DNA of 10,225 nucleotides, taken from NCBI GenBank assembly GCA_030151985.1, contig JASLDZ010000050.1, positions 1 to 10,225 on the forward strand, read 5' to 3'. Under the pieces are notes generated by a model. It had not been told where the DNA came from, did no database searches, and was given only the letters and a program-made list of their open reading frames with translations. Origin of the DNA: Caulobacteraceae bacterium (lineage in GTDB: Bacteria; Pseudomonadota; Alphaproteobacteria; Caulobacterales; Caulobacteraceae). Below, one piece after another: positions 1 through 5,206 of this stretch. Positions within the stretch are counted from its first letter, which is position 1, and every line of letters begins with the position of its first letter. The translations under genes were made by a program, and so were the position numbers.

Positions 1-1
1 G

Positions 2-523
2 GTCAAGATCGCCGTGCCCGTCCGCTTCATCCACCAGGACGAGTGCCGCGGCCTGAAGAAGGGCGGCACGCTGAACATCGCCCGCCACGAGGTCGAGCTC
101 TACGCCCCCGCCGACGAGATCCCCGAGGAGCTGGTCTTCGACCTGAAGGGCCTGGAGATCGGCGACACCATCCGCATCTCCCACACCAACCTGCCCAAGG
201 GCGTGGAGCCCGCAATCCATGACCGCGACTTCGTGATCGCCACCGTGGCCGGCACCAGCGCCTCGGCCTCGGCCGACGCCGCCGTCGATCACGCGGTCGC
301 CGAGGCCCAGTCCGCCGCCGCCGCGACGGGCGGCGAGGTCGACGTGGCCGCCGTGGCCGCCGCCGCCCAGGCCGCCGTCGAGCACGTCTCCGCCCGCGAC
401 GCCGAGGCCGCCGCCAGCGCCGCCGCGCACGAAGCCGCGCCCGTTCCGACCGAGCCCGCCGCCGACGCCGTCCCCGCCACCGAGGCGGAGCCCCAGCCCG
501 GCGAAGGCGCCGACAAGGCCTGA
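2..523 (+). CDS. rplY: 50S ribosomal protein L25/Ctc (TL5 family), 5' end outside the window
   Basis: This is the C-terminal part of the L25/TL5/Ctc family protein, which binds 5S rRNA in the large ribosomal subunit. The frame is open from base 2, so the real start lies upstream and the GTG at 14 is only an internal codon. About 173 residues are visible. The first ~85 match the TL5 C-terminal beta domain, with PVRFIHQDECRGLKKGG, ELYAPADEIPEEL and the D-L-K-G-L-E-I-G-D-T-I-R-I segment. After ATVAG comes an 89-residue tail (241-520 approx.) in which I count 37 alanines, mixed with Glu, Asp and Pro. Such acidic Ala-rich extensions occur in alphaproteobacterial L25, but this one is long and probably disordered or helical. 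pth follows 94 bases downstream, a common arrangement. Two hairpins lie between the genes, so they may be only partly cotranscribed. Confidence 0.95.
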   Translation, partial: VKIAVPVRFIHQDECRGLKKGGTLNIARHEVELYAPADEIPEELVFDLKGLEIGDTIRISHTNLPKGVEPAIHDRDFVIATVAGTSASASADAAVDHAVAEAQSAAAATGGEVDVAAVAAAAQAAVEHVSARDAEAAASAAAHEAAPVPTEPAADAVPATEAEPQPGEGADKA

Positions 524-530
524 TCCCCCG

Positions 531-546
531 CTCCGCCTCGGCGGAG
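531..546 (+). terminator. Small hairpin just after the L25 stop codon
   Basis: CTCCGC (531-536) and GCGGAG (541-546) form a perfect 6-bp stem around a CTCG loop, seven bases after the TGA at 521-523. No T-run follows, so on its own it is a weak terminator. It may protect the mRNA 3' end or act with the larger hairpin at 559-597. Confidence 0.4.
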
Positions 547-558
547 AGCGGACCTTGC

Positions 559-597
559 AGAGCGCGTCCGCCCCGCTTCGGGTCGCGGGCGCGCTCT
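559..597 (+). terminator. GC-rich hairpin between rplY and pth, probable terminator or attenuator
   Basis: AGAGCGCGTCCGC (559-571) pairs with GCGGGCGCGCTCT (585-597) over 13 positions, with one G-U wobble. The 13-base loop contains TTCG. The following bases are TCGTCTG, a weak T-tract. It lies 20 bases before the pth start. It probably ends or reduces L25 transcription, which would imply extra control or a separate promoter for pth; no promoter is obvious in the short remaining gap. Confidence 0.55.
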
Positions 598-617
598 TCG
601 TCTGAGCGGAGCGCGCC

Positions 618-1238
618 ATGCTGATCCTGGCCGGCCTCGGCAACCCCGGTCCGGAATACGCCGGCCACCGCCACAACTTCGGCTTCATGGCCATCGACGC
701 GATCCGCGCCGAATACGGTTTCGGGCGCGAGCAGAAGAAGTTCTCCGGCCTGGCGTCCGAGGGAAGCATCCCCACCCCGACCGGCCCGGTGCGCGCTCTA
801 GCGCTCAAGCCGCAAACCTTCATGAACGACAGCGGCCGCTCGGTCGCCGCCGCGCTGAAGTTCTACAAGGCGCCGCTCTCCGATCTCGTCGTGTTCTACG
901 ACGAGCTGGACCTCGCCCCGGGCCGCTTCCGAGTGAAGGCCGGAGGCGGCGCGGCGGGGCACAACGGCATCCGCTCGATCGCGCAGCACCTCGGGCCGGA
1001 TTTTCGCCGCGCGCGCCTGGGCATCGGCCACCCCGGGCACAAGGACCGGGTCATGGGCCATGTGCTGAGCGACTTCCACAAGGTGGACCGCGAGTGGCTG
1101 AAGGCGCTGCTCGGCGCGGTCGCCGTGGCCCTGCCCCTGCTAGCCGAAGGCGAGGACGAGAAGTATCAAGCAGAGGTGATGCGGCTCGCGCCGGCCGAGA
1201 AGCTCGACACCCGCGCGAAGAACCGGGAGGGCGCATGA
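618..1238 (+). CDS. pth: Peptidyl-tRNA hydrolase
   Basis: The enzyme cleaves the ester bond of peptidyl-tRNAs dropped from stalled ribosomes and recycles the tRNA; it is cytosolic and essential in most bacteria. The 206-residue product is normal length or slightly long for the bacterial Pth family. Visible family motifs are GLGNPGPEY at 6-14 (N9), HNFGF at 19-23 (catalytic His H19), KPQTFMNDSG at 64-73 (N70), FYDELDLAPG at 93-102 (D95, partner of the His) and GHNGIRS at 114-120 (H115, N116). All expected active-site residues are present. The ATG at 618 is chosen because the protein begins directly with the core strand MLILAGLGNPG and a purine-rich GAGCGGAGCG lies just upstream. Its stop overlaps the next gene's start as ATGA (1235-1238), which points to translational coupling with the GNAT gene. 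In many alphaproteobacteria ychF follows pth; it is not here. Confidence 0.97.
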   Translation: MLILAGLGNPGPEYAGHRHNFGFMAIDAIRAEYGFGREQKKFSGLASEGSIPTPTGPVRALALKPQTFMNDSGRSVAAALKFYKAPLSDLVVFYDELDLAPGRFRVKAGGGAAGHNGIRSIAQHLGPDFRRARLGIGHPGHKDRVMGHVLSDFHKVDREWLKALLGAVAVALPLLAEGEDEKYQAEVMRLAPAEKLDTRAKNREGA

Positions 1239-1981
1239 GCGAGCTCAAGCTGCGCGCGGCGACCCCGGATGACGCCGCCACGCTGGACGCGCTGATCGCC
1301 CGCTCCGTCCACGGGCTTCAGGCGGACACCTACACCCAGGCGCAGCGCGACGCGGCGCTGGGCTCCGTCTTCGGCGTCGACCACCGGCTGATCGCCGACG
1401 GCGGATACCTCGTGGCCGAGATCGACGGCGCGGTCGTCGGCTGCGGAGGCTGGAGCGACCGGGAGGCGCTCTACGGCGCGCACGGTCCGGCGCAGAGCGA
1501 GGGGCCCCGCGTGAACCCCGCGAGCGGTCCCGCCCGCGTTCGGGCCTTCTTCGTCGATCCCGCCTTCGCCCGTCGGGGGATCGGCCGGGCGCTGCTGCAA
1601 GCCAGCGAGGACGCCGCTCGCGCCGCCGGCTTCACGCGCGCTGCGCTGGGCGCGACGCTGGCCGGGGCCCCCTTCTACGCCGCGCACGGCTATGTGGCGC
1701 TCGCGCGCACCGAGGCCGACCTGCCGGGCGGCGCGACCCTGACGGTGATCCAGATGGAGAAGCGCCTGTCCCGAGCGGGCGCCCCTCCCCTCAGTAGTTG
1801 GTGCGATAGCCGAACACGAGCCGCCAGTCGCCCGACGCGCCCTGCGGCAGCCGGGCGACCACCTGGCGCGACGCCTCCAGCTGCAGCACCGTGTGCGCCG
1901 CCACCGCCGCCCGCAGCCCCAGGCCCGCGGACGCGAGGTCGTAGGTCGCGCCTGCCGTCCCGTAGAGCGGCCGACCCTTGA
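1235..1981 (+). CDS. GNAT-family N-acetyltransferase with an aberrant C-terminal read-through tail
   Basis: This is a small acyltransferase of the GNAT fold, which moves an acetyl group from acetyl-CoA to an amine; the substrate cannot be told. The start ATG overlaps the pth stop (ATGA), with GGGAGG at 1224-1229. Residues 1-178 form a complete domain: LRAATPDDAATLDALI at the N-terminus, a YLVAEIDGAVVGCGGW strand pair (58-73), RVRAFFVDPAFARRGIGRAL (101-120) with the acetyl-CoA phosphate-binding loop RRGIG, and AAHGYV (149-154). The Gln/Arg often found three residues before that loop's first Gly is Ala here. The domain ends near QMEKRLSR, but no stop occurs there. The frame continues for ~68 Pro/Arg/Ala-rich residues that are antisense to the 3' end of the convergent TpsB gene, whose own sequence there is conserved-looking. 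The tail is therefore probably non-functional: a lost stop, a frameshift, or an assembly error in the C-rich run at 1781-1790. A TAG lies in another frame at 1795-1797. Confidence 0.88.
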   Translation: MSELKLRAATPDDAATLDALIARSVHGLQADTYTQAQRDAALGSVFGVDHRLIADGGYLVAEIDGAVVGCGGWSDREALYGAHGPAQSEGPRVNPASGPARVRAFFVDPAFARRGIGRALLQASEDAARAAGFTRAALGATLAGAPFYAAHGYVALARTEADLPGGATLTVIQMEKRLSRAGAPPLSSWCDSRTRAASRPTRPAAAGRPPGATPPAAAPCAPPPPPAAPGPRTRGRRSRLPSRRAADP

Positions 1982-3452
1982 AGCGCACGCGTCCGCCGTC
2001 GGTGAAGGCGTAGACCTCCGACCCCGCCAGCACCTTCGGCAGGACGGCGGACGCGGCCCAGGCCAGTTCCAGCGACCCCGCCGCGCCCTGGTCGCCGGTC
2101 ACCGTGGCGCTCTCGAACGCCCGGCCGAAGTCGTCTCCGCCCAGCGCGAGTTGCTCGGACGCGGGCAGCCGGTCGCCGCTCGCCTGCGCGGTCGCCCGCA
2201 CCCGCACCGTCCAGCGCCCGTACGCCTTGGTCGCCGCGGCCTGCAGCGACACCTTGTGGAAGTCCGTGTCCGAGAAGCCCGGCGCGACCGGCCGCGCGCC
2301 CAGCCCTGGCAGGCCCTGGCTGACGGTCCCGCCCAGGCTGAAGTTCGTCTTCGGGTCCAGGGTGCGGGCATAGGCGGCGGCCACGCGGATCGTACGGGTG
2401 CGCTCGTCGCTAAGCGTGACGCCGAAGAGCGCGTTGGCGCTGTCCAGGGCGTCGAGCGAGCCGGTTAGCACCAGGCTGCGGTCGGCTTGCAGCTGCAGCG
2501 GATAGCTCAGCGACAGCGACCCGATCTTCGCCTCGCCCCGCATGGAGGAGCCGCGCGGCCGGGTGCTGAGGTAACCGAGGCTCGCCGTCGCCGTGAGCCC
2601 GCCCGAACCCAGGGGCTGCGTGTGGCTAAGGGCGTAGTAGCGGAAGCGGGTGAAGTCGGTCGGGGCCGCCAGCACCAGCGCCGTGCGGTCCCCGTCGCGC
2701 AGGAGCGAGTTGACGGTGAGGTCGGCCTCCACCTGCGTGCGGCCCAAGCGGTTGGCGCCCCGGTCGCTGACGCCGACGCCGAACTGCACGCGCTTCCTGT
2801 GCACGGTCACGACGAGCCGCACCGCACCGTCCCCGCCGCCCCGCAGGAACTGGGCGTCCACCGTCACGCCCGGCAGCGCGCGCATCAGCAGGAACGCGTG
2901 CTCCAGCGTGGTGCGGCGCAGAGGCCGCTCGTGCATGAGCCGCCGGGCGTACAGGGCGACCTGACGAGCGGGGCGGCCCGCGGCGGTCTTCACCTCCACC
3001 GCCTCGACGTAGCCCTCGACCACCCGCACCCCCACGACGCCGCCGGCGAAGTCCTGCTGCGGCAGGAGCACGGTGTAGAGCGCGACGTCGGCCTTGGCGT
3101 AGGCGGCGGAAACCGCCTCGGCCAGGACCTTGAGGCCCGCCGCATCCATCCGACGCCCGACGAAGCGGCGCAGCACCGGCCGCAGCACGGCGTCGGACGC
3201 GCTCGCCCCCTCAAGCCGAAGTCCGCGCAGGACGAAGGGCGCCGCCAGCTCGCCGGCCGCGGCGACCCGACCTCCCGCGCCTTGCGCCGAGGAGCCGTCC
3301 GCCGCCGACGGAAGCGCGGTCGGGGGGGCGCGGTCGATCCGGCCACGGTCGACGATGAAGGAGCTCCCCGTCGACGCGCCGGGCGGCGTCGGAACAGGCG
3401 CGCCGGCGGACGGCGTCGGCTGCAGCGGGGCCTCGGGAGGGGCGAGAAGCAT
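1791..3452 (-). CDS. ShlB/FhaC/HecB-type two-partner secretion transporter (TpsB)
   Basis: This is an outer-membrane beta-barrel of the Omp85/TpsB superfamily (type Vb), which exports a partner protein from the periplasm to the surface. The 553-residue product is typical in length. Residues 1-65 are a Pro/Ala-rich stretch ending in a linker. Two POTRA-like domains follow at ~72-153 (FVLRGLRLEG, then VGVRVVEGYVEAVEV) and ~155-225. The rest is alternating-hydrophobicity barrel. The TpsB landmarks LGG (437-439) with TGD (452-454), and FTDGG (483-487), are present. The conserved VRGY loop motif that places the lid-lock Arg in the pore reads GRAF (443-446), so the Arg is kept but the motif is divergent. 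The chain ends in an aromatic residue (TNY). ATG 3452 is the only usual start codon after the in-frame TAG at 3522. It gives no recognisable signal peptide and has no good ribosome binding site, which is odd for an exported protein. The upstream lipoprotein is the likely partner; no TpsA with a classical TPS domain is seen. Confidence 0.88.
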   Translation of the reverse strand: MLLAPPEAPLQPTPSAGAPVPTPPGASTGSSFIVDRGRIDRAPPTALPSAADGSSAQGAGGRVAAAGELAAPFVLRGLRLEGASASDAVLRPVLRRFVGRRMDAAGLKVLAEAVSAAYAKADVALYTVLLPQQDFAGGVVGVRVVEGYVEAVEVKTAAGRPARQVALYARRLMHERPLRRTTLEHAFLLMRALPGVTVDAQFLRGGGDGAVRLVVTVHRKRVQFGVGVSDRGANRLGRTQVEADLTVNSLLRDGDRTALVLAAPTDFTRFRYYALSHTQPLGSGGLTATASLGYLSTRPRGSSMRGEAKIGSLSLSYPLQLQADRSLVLTGSLDALDSANALFGVTLSDERTRTIRVAAAYARTLDPKTNFSLGGTVSQGLPGLGARPVAPGFSDTDFHKVSLQAAATKAYGRWTVRVRATAQASGDRLPASEQLALGGDDFGRAFESATVTGDQGAAGSLELAWAASAVLPKVLAGSEVYAFTDGGRVRFKGRPLYGTAGATYDLASAGLGLRAAVAAHTVLQLEASRQVVARLPQGASGDWRLVFGYRTNY

Positions 3453-3524
3453 GGGGAACTCGGCGAGGGAGGTGGAGGAGGCGGCCCGGCGCGCAGGCGC
3501 GGGCCGCCTCTCGGCCGGGAGCTA
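3453..3524 (-). other. In-frame TAG and open 23-codon linker joining the lipoprotein and TpsB frames
   Basis: Read on the minus strand, the lipoprotein ends in TAG (3524-3522). The same frame then stays open for 23 codons to the TpsB ATG at 3452, and the spacing 3522-1791 is a multiple of three. By hand count 22 of the 23 codons end in G or C, against 17 and 18 for first and second positions, which is a coding-like pattern though a small sample. The stretch encodes a Pro/Ala/Arg-rich linker and contains no ATG, GTG or TTG start. The base after TAG is C. Confidence 0.6.
3478..3510 (-). repeat. Perfect 11-bp inverted repeat between the lipoprotein and TpsB genes
   Basis: GAGGCGGCCCG (3478-3488) and CGGGCCGCCTC (3500-3510) are exact inverted copies with an 11-base loop. 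On the minus strand the hairpin starts 11 bases after the lipoprotein stop codon and lies 25 bases before the TpsB ATG. CCTCC-type sequence rather than a T-run follows, so it does not look like a standard intrinsic terminator. It could stabilise the upstream message, reduce TpsB expression relative to its partner, or act on ribosomes at the TAG. Confidence 0.6.
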
Positions 3525-4958
3525 GTGGACGCCCAAGCCCTTGGGCAGCCCGCCCACGATCGCCGTGACGGGAGCCGCCACGGTCGCGACCGCCCAGACG
3601 GGCGCGCTGACCACCGCCACGACCGGCGCCGTGATCGGGGCCGTCACCGGAACGGAGACCGGCGCCGTCACCGGGGCGGTCACCGTCGGGGCGACCGTCG
3701 GGGCCACAGCGGCCACGGTCGGGGCCACCGTCGCCACCACCGCCCCCGCGGTCGGGACCACCGAAGCGGCCACGGGCGTCACCACCGCCGCGACCGGCGC
3801 GGTCACCGGGGCCGTGACCGCCGTGACGGGTGCGACGGCTGTGGGAAGAGTCGAGGCCCCCGACGCCAGGCCGGTCACCGTGGAGACGACGGAGCCCACC
3901 GGCGCCGTCACCGCTCCGGTCCCGGTGCCCGCTCCGACGAGCGTCGTTCCTCCCAGCGCCACCGTCGCGGGCTGGCCGCCCGAGAGCAGTCCGACCGTCG
4001 CGACCGACCCCGCCGTCGTCGTCGGCGAGGCGACGCTGACCGCGATCGGCGACGGCGTCGCGCCGGCGCCCACCGTGGTGGTTCCGAGGGTGGCGGTGAC
4101 CGGGCTCGCCCCGGACGCCCCGCCTACGACGGGCGTGCCCGCCACCGCGACGGTCACGGGCTGGCCGGCGGAGCCGAGGCCGACCGTGGCCACCGAACCC
4201 GTCGCCTGCGTGGGCGAGGCGACGCTGAGCCCCACCGCGGGCTGGGCCGCTCCCGGCGCCGTGGAGCCCAGGACCGTCTGGCCGCCCACGGTGGTGGAGG
4301 CGACGGTGTTCAAGGTCCTGTCCGTCGCTTGGACCGTGGTCGCCAGGAGTCCGCCCGCGGCGGGCACGGCGCCGAGGCCCTGGCTGGCGAGGCCGCCGCC
4401 CGTCTGCGCCACGGCCTGGCCCAGGGGCGCGGTCACCGGCGTCACCAGGAGCGCGTTCCCGGCCGTGGCCAGCACAGGCCCGACCGCTCCGGAGACCGCG
4501 CCCGTGACGCGGGTCAGCGTGCCGTCGACCGCCGTCTGCGTCGATCCCGCCCCATTCGAGCCGCCGCTTGCGCCCCCGGCGACCGACGTTCCGCCCTGAC
4601 CCGTCGCGCCGTCCACGATACCGCCGACGACTCCGCCCAGGGTTGCGCCGCCGCTCGAGGCCGAGCCCGACCCGCCGGAGCCGCCGGAGCCCGCCTCGGC
4701 GGCCGGAGGGTTGGAGCCCCCGCTCGAACTCGACGAGCCGCCGCCAGCCCCCGCCCCGCCGGTGTCCGCCGAGCCGGAACCTCCCGCCCCGCCCGAGCCG
4801 GAGCCGGAGCCGGCGGACGCTCCCGCGCTCGCGCCCGCTCCGAGGCCGGACGCCAGGTTGAGCCCGTGCCCCGTGGAACTGCACGCGCCGAGCATCAGGA
4901 GCGCGGTGGCCGATACGCATCCCGAAAGGGTGCGAAACTTCCTCGATCTGGTCGCCAT
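3522..4958 (-). CDS. Repetitive Gly/Ser/Ala/Val-rich lipoprotein, candidate partner of the adjacent TpsB
   Basis: This is a 478-residue surface or periplasmic protein of unknown function. A lipoprotein signal is clear: basic N-region (MATRSRKFR), hydrophobic core and lipobox LGAC with Cys at 26. Ser follows the Cys, and no Asp retention signal is present. Regions: 27-135 are Gly/Ser/Ala low complexity. Residues 135-240 are Thr/Val/Gly-rich and contain VTGAV- and VTAPLG-type turns. Residues 244-344 hold two copies of a 63-residue-period repeat. Residues ~372-467 are dominated by VTAPV/VAPTV motifs. After maturation the only Cys left is the lipidated one. Composition suggests an extended or fibrous surface protein, loosely like the collagen-like or Gly-rich proteins found beside TpsB genes, but no named domain or TPS motif is visible. 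The start is fixed by AAGGAG seven bases before the ATG. It is the first gene of a minus-strand pair with TpsB, in the same frame and separated by one TAG. Long antisense frames here are shadows. Confidence 0.82.
   Translation of the reverse strand: MATRSRKFRTLSGCVSATALLMLGACSSTGHGLNLASGLGAGASAGASAGSGSGSGGAGGSGSADTGGAGAGGGSSSSSGGSNPPAAEAGSGGSGGSGSASSGGATLGGVVGGIVDGATGQGGTSVAGGASGGSNGAGSTQTAVDGTLTRVTGAVSGAVGPVLATAGNALLVTPVTAPLGQAVAQTGGGLASQGLGAVPAAGGLLATTVQATDRTLNTVASTTVGGQTVLGSTAPGAAQPAVGLSVASPTQATGSVATVGLGSAGQPVTVAVAGTPVVGGASGASPVTATLGTTTVGAGATPSPIAVSVASPTTTAGSVATVGLLSGGQPATVALGGTTLVGAGTGTGAVTAPVGSVVSTVTGLASGASTLPTAVAPVTAVTAPVTAPVAAVVTPVAASVVPTAGAVVATVAPTVAAVAPTVAPTVTAPVTAPVSVPVTAPITAPVVAVVSAPVWAVATVAAPVTAIVGGLPKGLGVH
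3558..3845 (-). repeat. VTAPV/VAPTV tandem motif region in the lipoprotein C-terminus
   Basis: Residues ~372-467 are built from degenerate 4-6-residue units such as APVTAVTAPVTAPV, VAPTVAAVAPTV and VTAPVSVPVTAPITAPV. In DNA this appears as repeated GTCACCGG/GGCGCCGTCACCGG-like words on the plus strand. Regular Pro spacing with beta-branched residues suggests an extended stalk-like structure. Such repeats can expand or contract by slippage or recombination, so length variation between strains is plausible. Confidence 0.7.
3927..4229 (-). repeat. Two direct repeat copies with a 189-bp period inside the lipoprotein gene
   Basis: Residues 244-281 (4229-4116) and 307-344 (4040-3927) align without gaps at a 63-residue offset. 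I count 25 of 38 identical residues, including SVASPT, GSVATVGL, GQP and TVA. The 16-base word GGCGAGGCGACGCTGA is identical on the plus strand at 4213-4228 and 4024-4039, exactly 189 bases apart. Traces of another unit (LGSTAPGAAQP versus LGTTTVGAGA) suggest that the repeat unit extends further. This is internal duplication, not a mobile element. Confidence 0.75.
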
Positions 4959-4965
4959 GGTGGTT

Positions 4966-4971
4966 CTCCTT
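4966..4971 (-). promoter_or_regulatory. Strong Shine-Dalgarno of the lipoprotein gene
   Basis: AAGGAG on the minus strand lies seven bases before the ATG at 4958. It decides this start, and the strand, for the repetitive gene, because the competing antisense and out-of-frame ORFs have no comparable site. Confidence 0.85.
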
Positions 4972-5122
4972 CCTCACCAAATACAACCATGACGCGATTA
5001 ATGGCCTCCTACTGCGGATCACTCCCGCTTTGCGTGTCTTTCTGGTGGCTGATGGGTGAAGGAACGGCCTTAAGGCTTTCAGCCTCCGCGGCCTGAAGAG
5101 CGTGGCCGTGGAGGCCGCCTGC

Positions 5123-5137
5123 GGGCTTGCAAAGCCC
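5123..5137 (+). repeat. Short inverted repeat upstream of the acyl-CoA dehydrogenase
   Basis: GGGCTT (5123-5128) and AAGCCC (5132-5137) are perfect inverted copies around a GCA loop. It could be part of a regulatory site or a small leader hairpin. No T-run follows on the plus strand. Confidence 0.35.
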
Positions 5138-5146
5138 TACTCCGCG

Positions 5147-5163
5147 GGAGAACACTGTTCACC
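5147..5163. promoter_or_regulatory. Operator-like palindrome before the acyl-CoA dehydrogenase
   Basis: GGAGAACACTGTTCACC is a 17-bp palindrome with seven of eight positions symmetric; the core GAACA-C-TGTTC is perfect. It lies 43 bases before the ATG at 5207, where a repressor of the TetR or GntR kind commonly binds in fatty-acid degradation operons. GAAC-N3-GTTC spacing does not fit the alphaproteobacterial LexA box (GTTC-N7-GTTC). The regulator is not encoded in the window. Confidence 0.4.
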
Positions 5164-5206
5164 TGAGCGCGACAGACGCCACCGACCCGACGGCCCGAGG
5201 ATCCCG

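Larger units (their letters stand above)
4959..5206. other. Intergenic region divergent between lipoprotein and acyl-CoA dehydrogenase genes
   Basis: These 248 bases carry no supported gene. The part around 4975-5050 is visibly less GC-rich than the coding DNA and should hold the minus-strand promoter of the lipoprotein/TpsB pair; I cannot place convincing -35 and -10 boxes. Toward the acyl-CoA dehydrogenase there are a palindrome GCCTTAAGGC (about 5069-5078), a GGGCTT/AAGCCC hairpin at 5123-5137 and an operator-like palindrome at 5147-5163. Confidence 0.6.

Noticed and set aside
27..674. A 215-codon minus-strand frame opposite L25
   Set aside because: Extremely Arg-rich shadow of the Ala-rich L25 tail; no domain.
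3558..4229. Regular repeats considered as a CRISPR array or tandem non-coding repeat
   Set aside because: The repeats are degenerate, keep the reading frame and reflect protein motifs; there are no uniform repeat-spacer units.
3541..4599. A 352-codon plus-strand frame with TGAVTGAVT-type repeats
   Set aside because: It is the mirror of the repeat-rich lipoprotein gene. It has no signal peptide, and the minus strand has the lipobox and Shine-Dalgarno site.
3211..5022. A 603-codon alternative minus-strand frame
   Set aside because: Arg/Gly-rich composition without motifs; it overlaps the lipoprotein and the TpsB N-terminal half in another frame.
4975..5050. Specific -35/-10 promoter boxes for the lipoprotein gene (for example TTGTAT on the minus strand)
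   Set aside because: No properly spaced pair of recognisable boxes could be placed, so only a general promoter-bearing region is reported.
2487..5096. An 869-codon open frame on the plus strand covering most of the TpsB/lipoprotein locus
   Set aside because: It encodes Arg/Gly/His-rich low-complexity sequence with no domain, and is antisense to a clear POTRA-barrel protein and a lipoprotein with signal and strong ribosome binding site. Long antisense frames are expected at this GC content.
5150..5160. GAACACTGTTC as a LexA (SOS) box
   Set aside because: The spacing is GAAC-N3-GTTC. The alphaproteobacterial LexA box is GTTC-N7-GTTC and the Bacillus type is GAAC-N4-GTTC; neither fits.
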